26,721 nucleotides of DNA. Source: Chrysochromulina tobinii. Its lineage: Eukaryota > Haptophyta > Prymnesiales > Chrysochromulinaceae. Location of the stretch: NCBI GenBank assembly GCA_001275005.1, contig JWZX01002774.1:1-26721 (forward strand). Direction: 5' to 3'. Shown here piece after piece: positions 25,192 through 26,721 of the stretch; position 1 is the stretch's first letter; each line of letters begins with the position of its first letter. The notes under the pieces were generated by a model, which saw nothing but the letters and a program-made list of their open reading frames with translations, did no database searches and was not told the origin of the DNA. The translations under genes were made by a program, and so were the position numbers.

Positions 25192-26688
25192 TTACGGTAT
25201 TAGCCCCCGCTTACGTAATGCGCGTTCTCTCGCCTGCCTGGCACGCTTGAACGCATCGTTGAGTACCTTGCTGCTACCCATGGTCTCGTTTGCCGCGAGT
25301 TGGATGCCTGAGGTTTGCAGCTGCATCAATCGTTGCTGCGCCTGGTACGCTTCGCTGTCTCTCCAGTTGACAGCCTTGGCCTCGCCAGAACCATCGTTCT
25401 CTATCGTGAACCAATCAGGCGGGTAGTAGTCACGGAACTCGAACCCCCGCTTGAGGGAGTGCCACCAAGGGAGCTCTGGGTTGATGATGTGTGTCGGCGC
25501 AATGACGCGCCCTCTCGGTAGGCGGGCGAGGAAGGCAGCCCACCAGCCAAGCGTGCTCGGCCCAATGACGAGGGCGTCACATCCCCGCAGAATGGCCAGG
25601 TCGACGTGTGGATCAGCAGACGGAGAGAAGAATAAGTTCTGCGCCAAGGAGTCGAAATGCTGCCGCGCCAGGGCCATGTCGTCCGAATTGTTTCCCATCG
25701 ACCCGCCTGCCGTGACGACGAAGCCGACCCTTGGGCCTGGCATTTCCGGTCGTCTGCCGCCACCTGTTAGGTTCTTCGCTAAGTAGCTCATCGCACTGCG
25801 GTAATACTCCCAGGACGTGTTTGCGTACAGTCCGGCGTACTCCTTGTCGAGCTTGTCGCCTAGCCGCACCTGCACGCCAATCAAGAAGTCGGCAGACAGA
25901 TCATGGCGAGCCCTGCGGAGGAGATCATCTGCTGCCAGCTGCGTTGCTGGCTCGGGGGCAAACGAGTGCTGAAGGATGGTCGTCGCAATCGACCGCGAGT
26001 ATTTGAAGCTCTGGAAGTAGCCCATCATCTCGACGATGCCAACCGTGCAGCCCTCGGGCGGCCGACGCACCCACGCTTTCAAGCTGGATATCATGCTCTC
26101 TGAGAACGCGTTCGAGCGCTCGTCGGCTACGGTCAACATGCAGGGCAGGCAGCGACTAACTGTGCTGGTATCGGCCCTAGGAAAGAAGTAGTCGAGCAGA
26201 TCACGCAGCTGGTCTCGAAGTCTGGTCGAGGTGCCCAGGTGCTCCAGCTCACCAGGTCGTACCCAGGGCAGGCCTTCTAACACTGGCACGAGCTTCGCAA
26301 CGCGTGGGTACCTTTCGAAGAGCTCCTTCGCAGGCACCTGGACCTTTGCCGGCAAACGAAGAGAGAACGATTCGGTCGGGGCCAACGCGTTCAGCGTCGA
26401 CATCGTTCCCAAGAGCGCGGCCGCTTCAAAGAGCAAGTTACCGGTGCGCCCCGTCCACCTCATCGTCACAAAGACCTTCTGCAAGGCTGGCTGGCTCGCA
26501 GGATCCCTGAAAATCCTGCTGGTGTTGAGCACTGTCGCATTCTTGAGGAGCGCGCTGCAGGCTGCCCGATCCTCGATCGTGGCTCGGCGCTCCTCAGCGT
26601 CGGCTAGGACCTCCTTCAAAAACTTGTAGGTCCTCGACAGGGTCGTGCCACGATTGGCTAGCTGGCCAGATCGATTCTGCCCAAACAT
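25192..26688 (-). CDS. GT11-like alpha-1,2-fucosyltransferase family protein
   Basis: The protein has 498 residues from the ATG at 26688, only 33 bp from the window end, so upstream exons (including a membrane anchor) may be missing. GT11 features: WTGRTGNLLFEAAALLG near 78-94 (family GGLGNQMFQYA), EMMGYFQSFKYSRS (220-233; family GYFQ), GVQVRLGDKLD near 271-281 (family HIRRGD, here with Leu-Gly-Asp), and DLAILRGCDALVIGPSTLGWWAAFLA near 363-388 (family S-x-F-x-W-W-x-A). The family moves fucose from GDP-fucose to a galactose acceptor, usually in the Golgi of eukaryotes. The second Arg of the HxRRGD motif is replaced, so activity cannot be assumed. Several N-x-T/S sites (NTS, NLT, NNS) fit a lumenal domain. 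The C-terminus is basic and helical. Confidence 0.85.
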   Translation of the reverse strand: MFGQNRSGQLANRGTTLSRTYKFLKEVLADAEERRATIEDRAACSALLKNATVLNTSRIFRDPASQPALQKVFVTMRWTGRTGNLLFEAAALLGTMSTLNALAPTESFSLRLPAKVQVPAKELFERYPRVAKLVPVLEGLPWVRPGELEHLGTSTRLRDQLRDLLDYFFPRADTSTVSRCLPCMLTVADERSNAFSESMISSLKAWVRRPPEGCTVGIVEMMGYFQSFKYSRSIATTILQHSFAPEPATQLAADDLLRRARHDLSADFLIGVQVRLGDKLDKEYAGLYANTSWEYYRSAMSYLAKNLTGGGRRPEMPGPRVGFVVTAGGSMGNNSDDMALARQHFDSLAQNLFFSPSADPHVDLAILRGCDALVIGPSTLGWWAAFLARLPRGRVIAPTHIINPELPWWHSLKRGFEFRDYYPPDWFTIENDGSGEAKAVNWRDSEAYQAQQRLMQLQTSGIQLAANETMGSSKVLNDAFKRARQARERALRKRGLIP

Positions 26689-26721
26689 GCCACGATGCTC
26701 TGCAGCAAATTGACTGGCCAG

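Overview
The window looks like nuclear DNA of a GC-rich alga with a secondary plastid, most likely a haptophyte. This is inferred from three things. Genes carry GT-AG introns and the products are eukaryotic: an ArfGAP, a fibronectin-III protein, a GT31-like glycosyltransferase and a membrane aspartyl protease. The phosphoglycerate mutase begins with a signal peptide ending at a CSA|F site, as in bipartite plastid targeting. Glycan-related proteins are frequent. No tRNA, rRNA, CRISPR or clear transposase gene was seen.

Layout: 1-895 (-) holds most of an FkbM-type methyltransferase that runs off the left edge. 1000-2060 is a repeat-filled spacer built from a GGCTCCCCCGGTGTCTTTTT-type unit, with a near-perfect 51-bp palindrome. 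2177-2548 (-) is a short coiled-coil gene or gene remnant with an in-frame stop. 2734-6225 (+) encodes a 1163-residue protein with one FN3 domain and a duplicated helical module. 6901-7866 (-) is an ArfGAP-WW-PH protein, 8120-9094 (-) a plastid-type dPGM, and 9675-10412 (-) an unrecognised protein. 10789-12469 (-) is an ATP-grasp-like protein in two exons, 12686-14086 (-) a GT31-like glycosyltransferase, 14401-16061 (-) an S28 serine carboxypeptidase, and 16866-18605 (-) a three-exon secretory-pathway protein with a Cys-rich domain. 19221-21483 (+) is a metallophosphoesterase with an EF-hand, broken by a +1 frame change. 22074-24834 (+) is a pepsin-type protease with a C-terminal membrane anchor, and 25192-26688 (-) is a GT11-like fucosyltransferase.

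Five of about twelve genes (FkbM, ATP-grasp, GT31, the Cys-rich protein, GT11) plausibly make or modify cell-surface or Golgi glycans. Two further genes (S28 and the aspartyl protease) are secretory-pathway proteases. Nothing shows that the genes are co-regulated; they are separate units on both strands.

The most unusual signals are stop-free introns whose length is a multiple of three, one of them telomere-like and flanked by direct repeats that include the splice sites; an inverted 42-bp piece of the dPGM gene inside a neighbouring gene; the dispersed palindromic repeat family, which also reaches the 5' end of the S28 gene; and a strong hairpin between two convergent genes.
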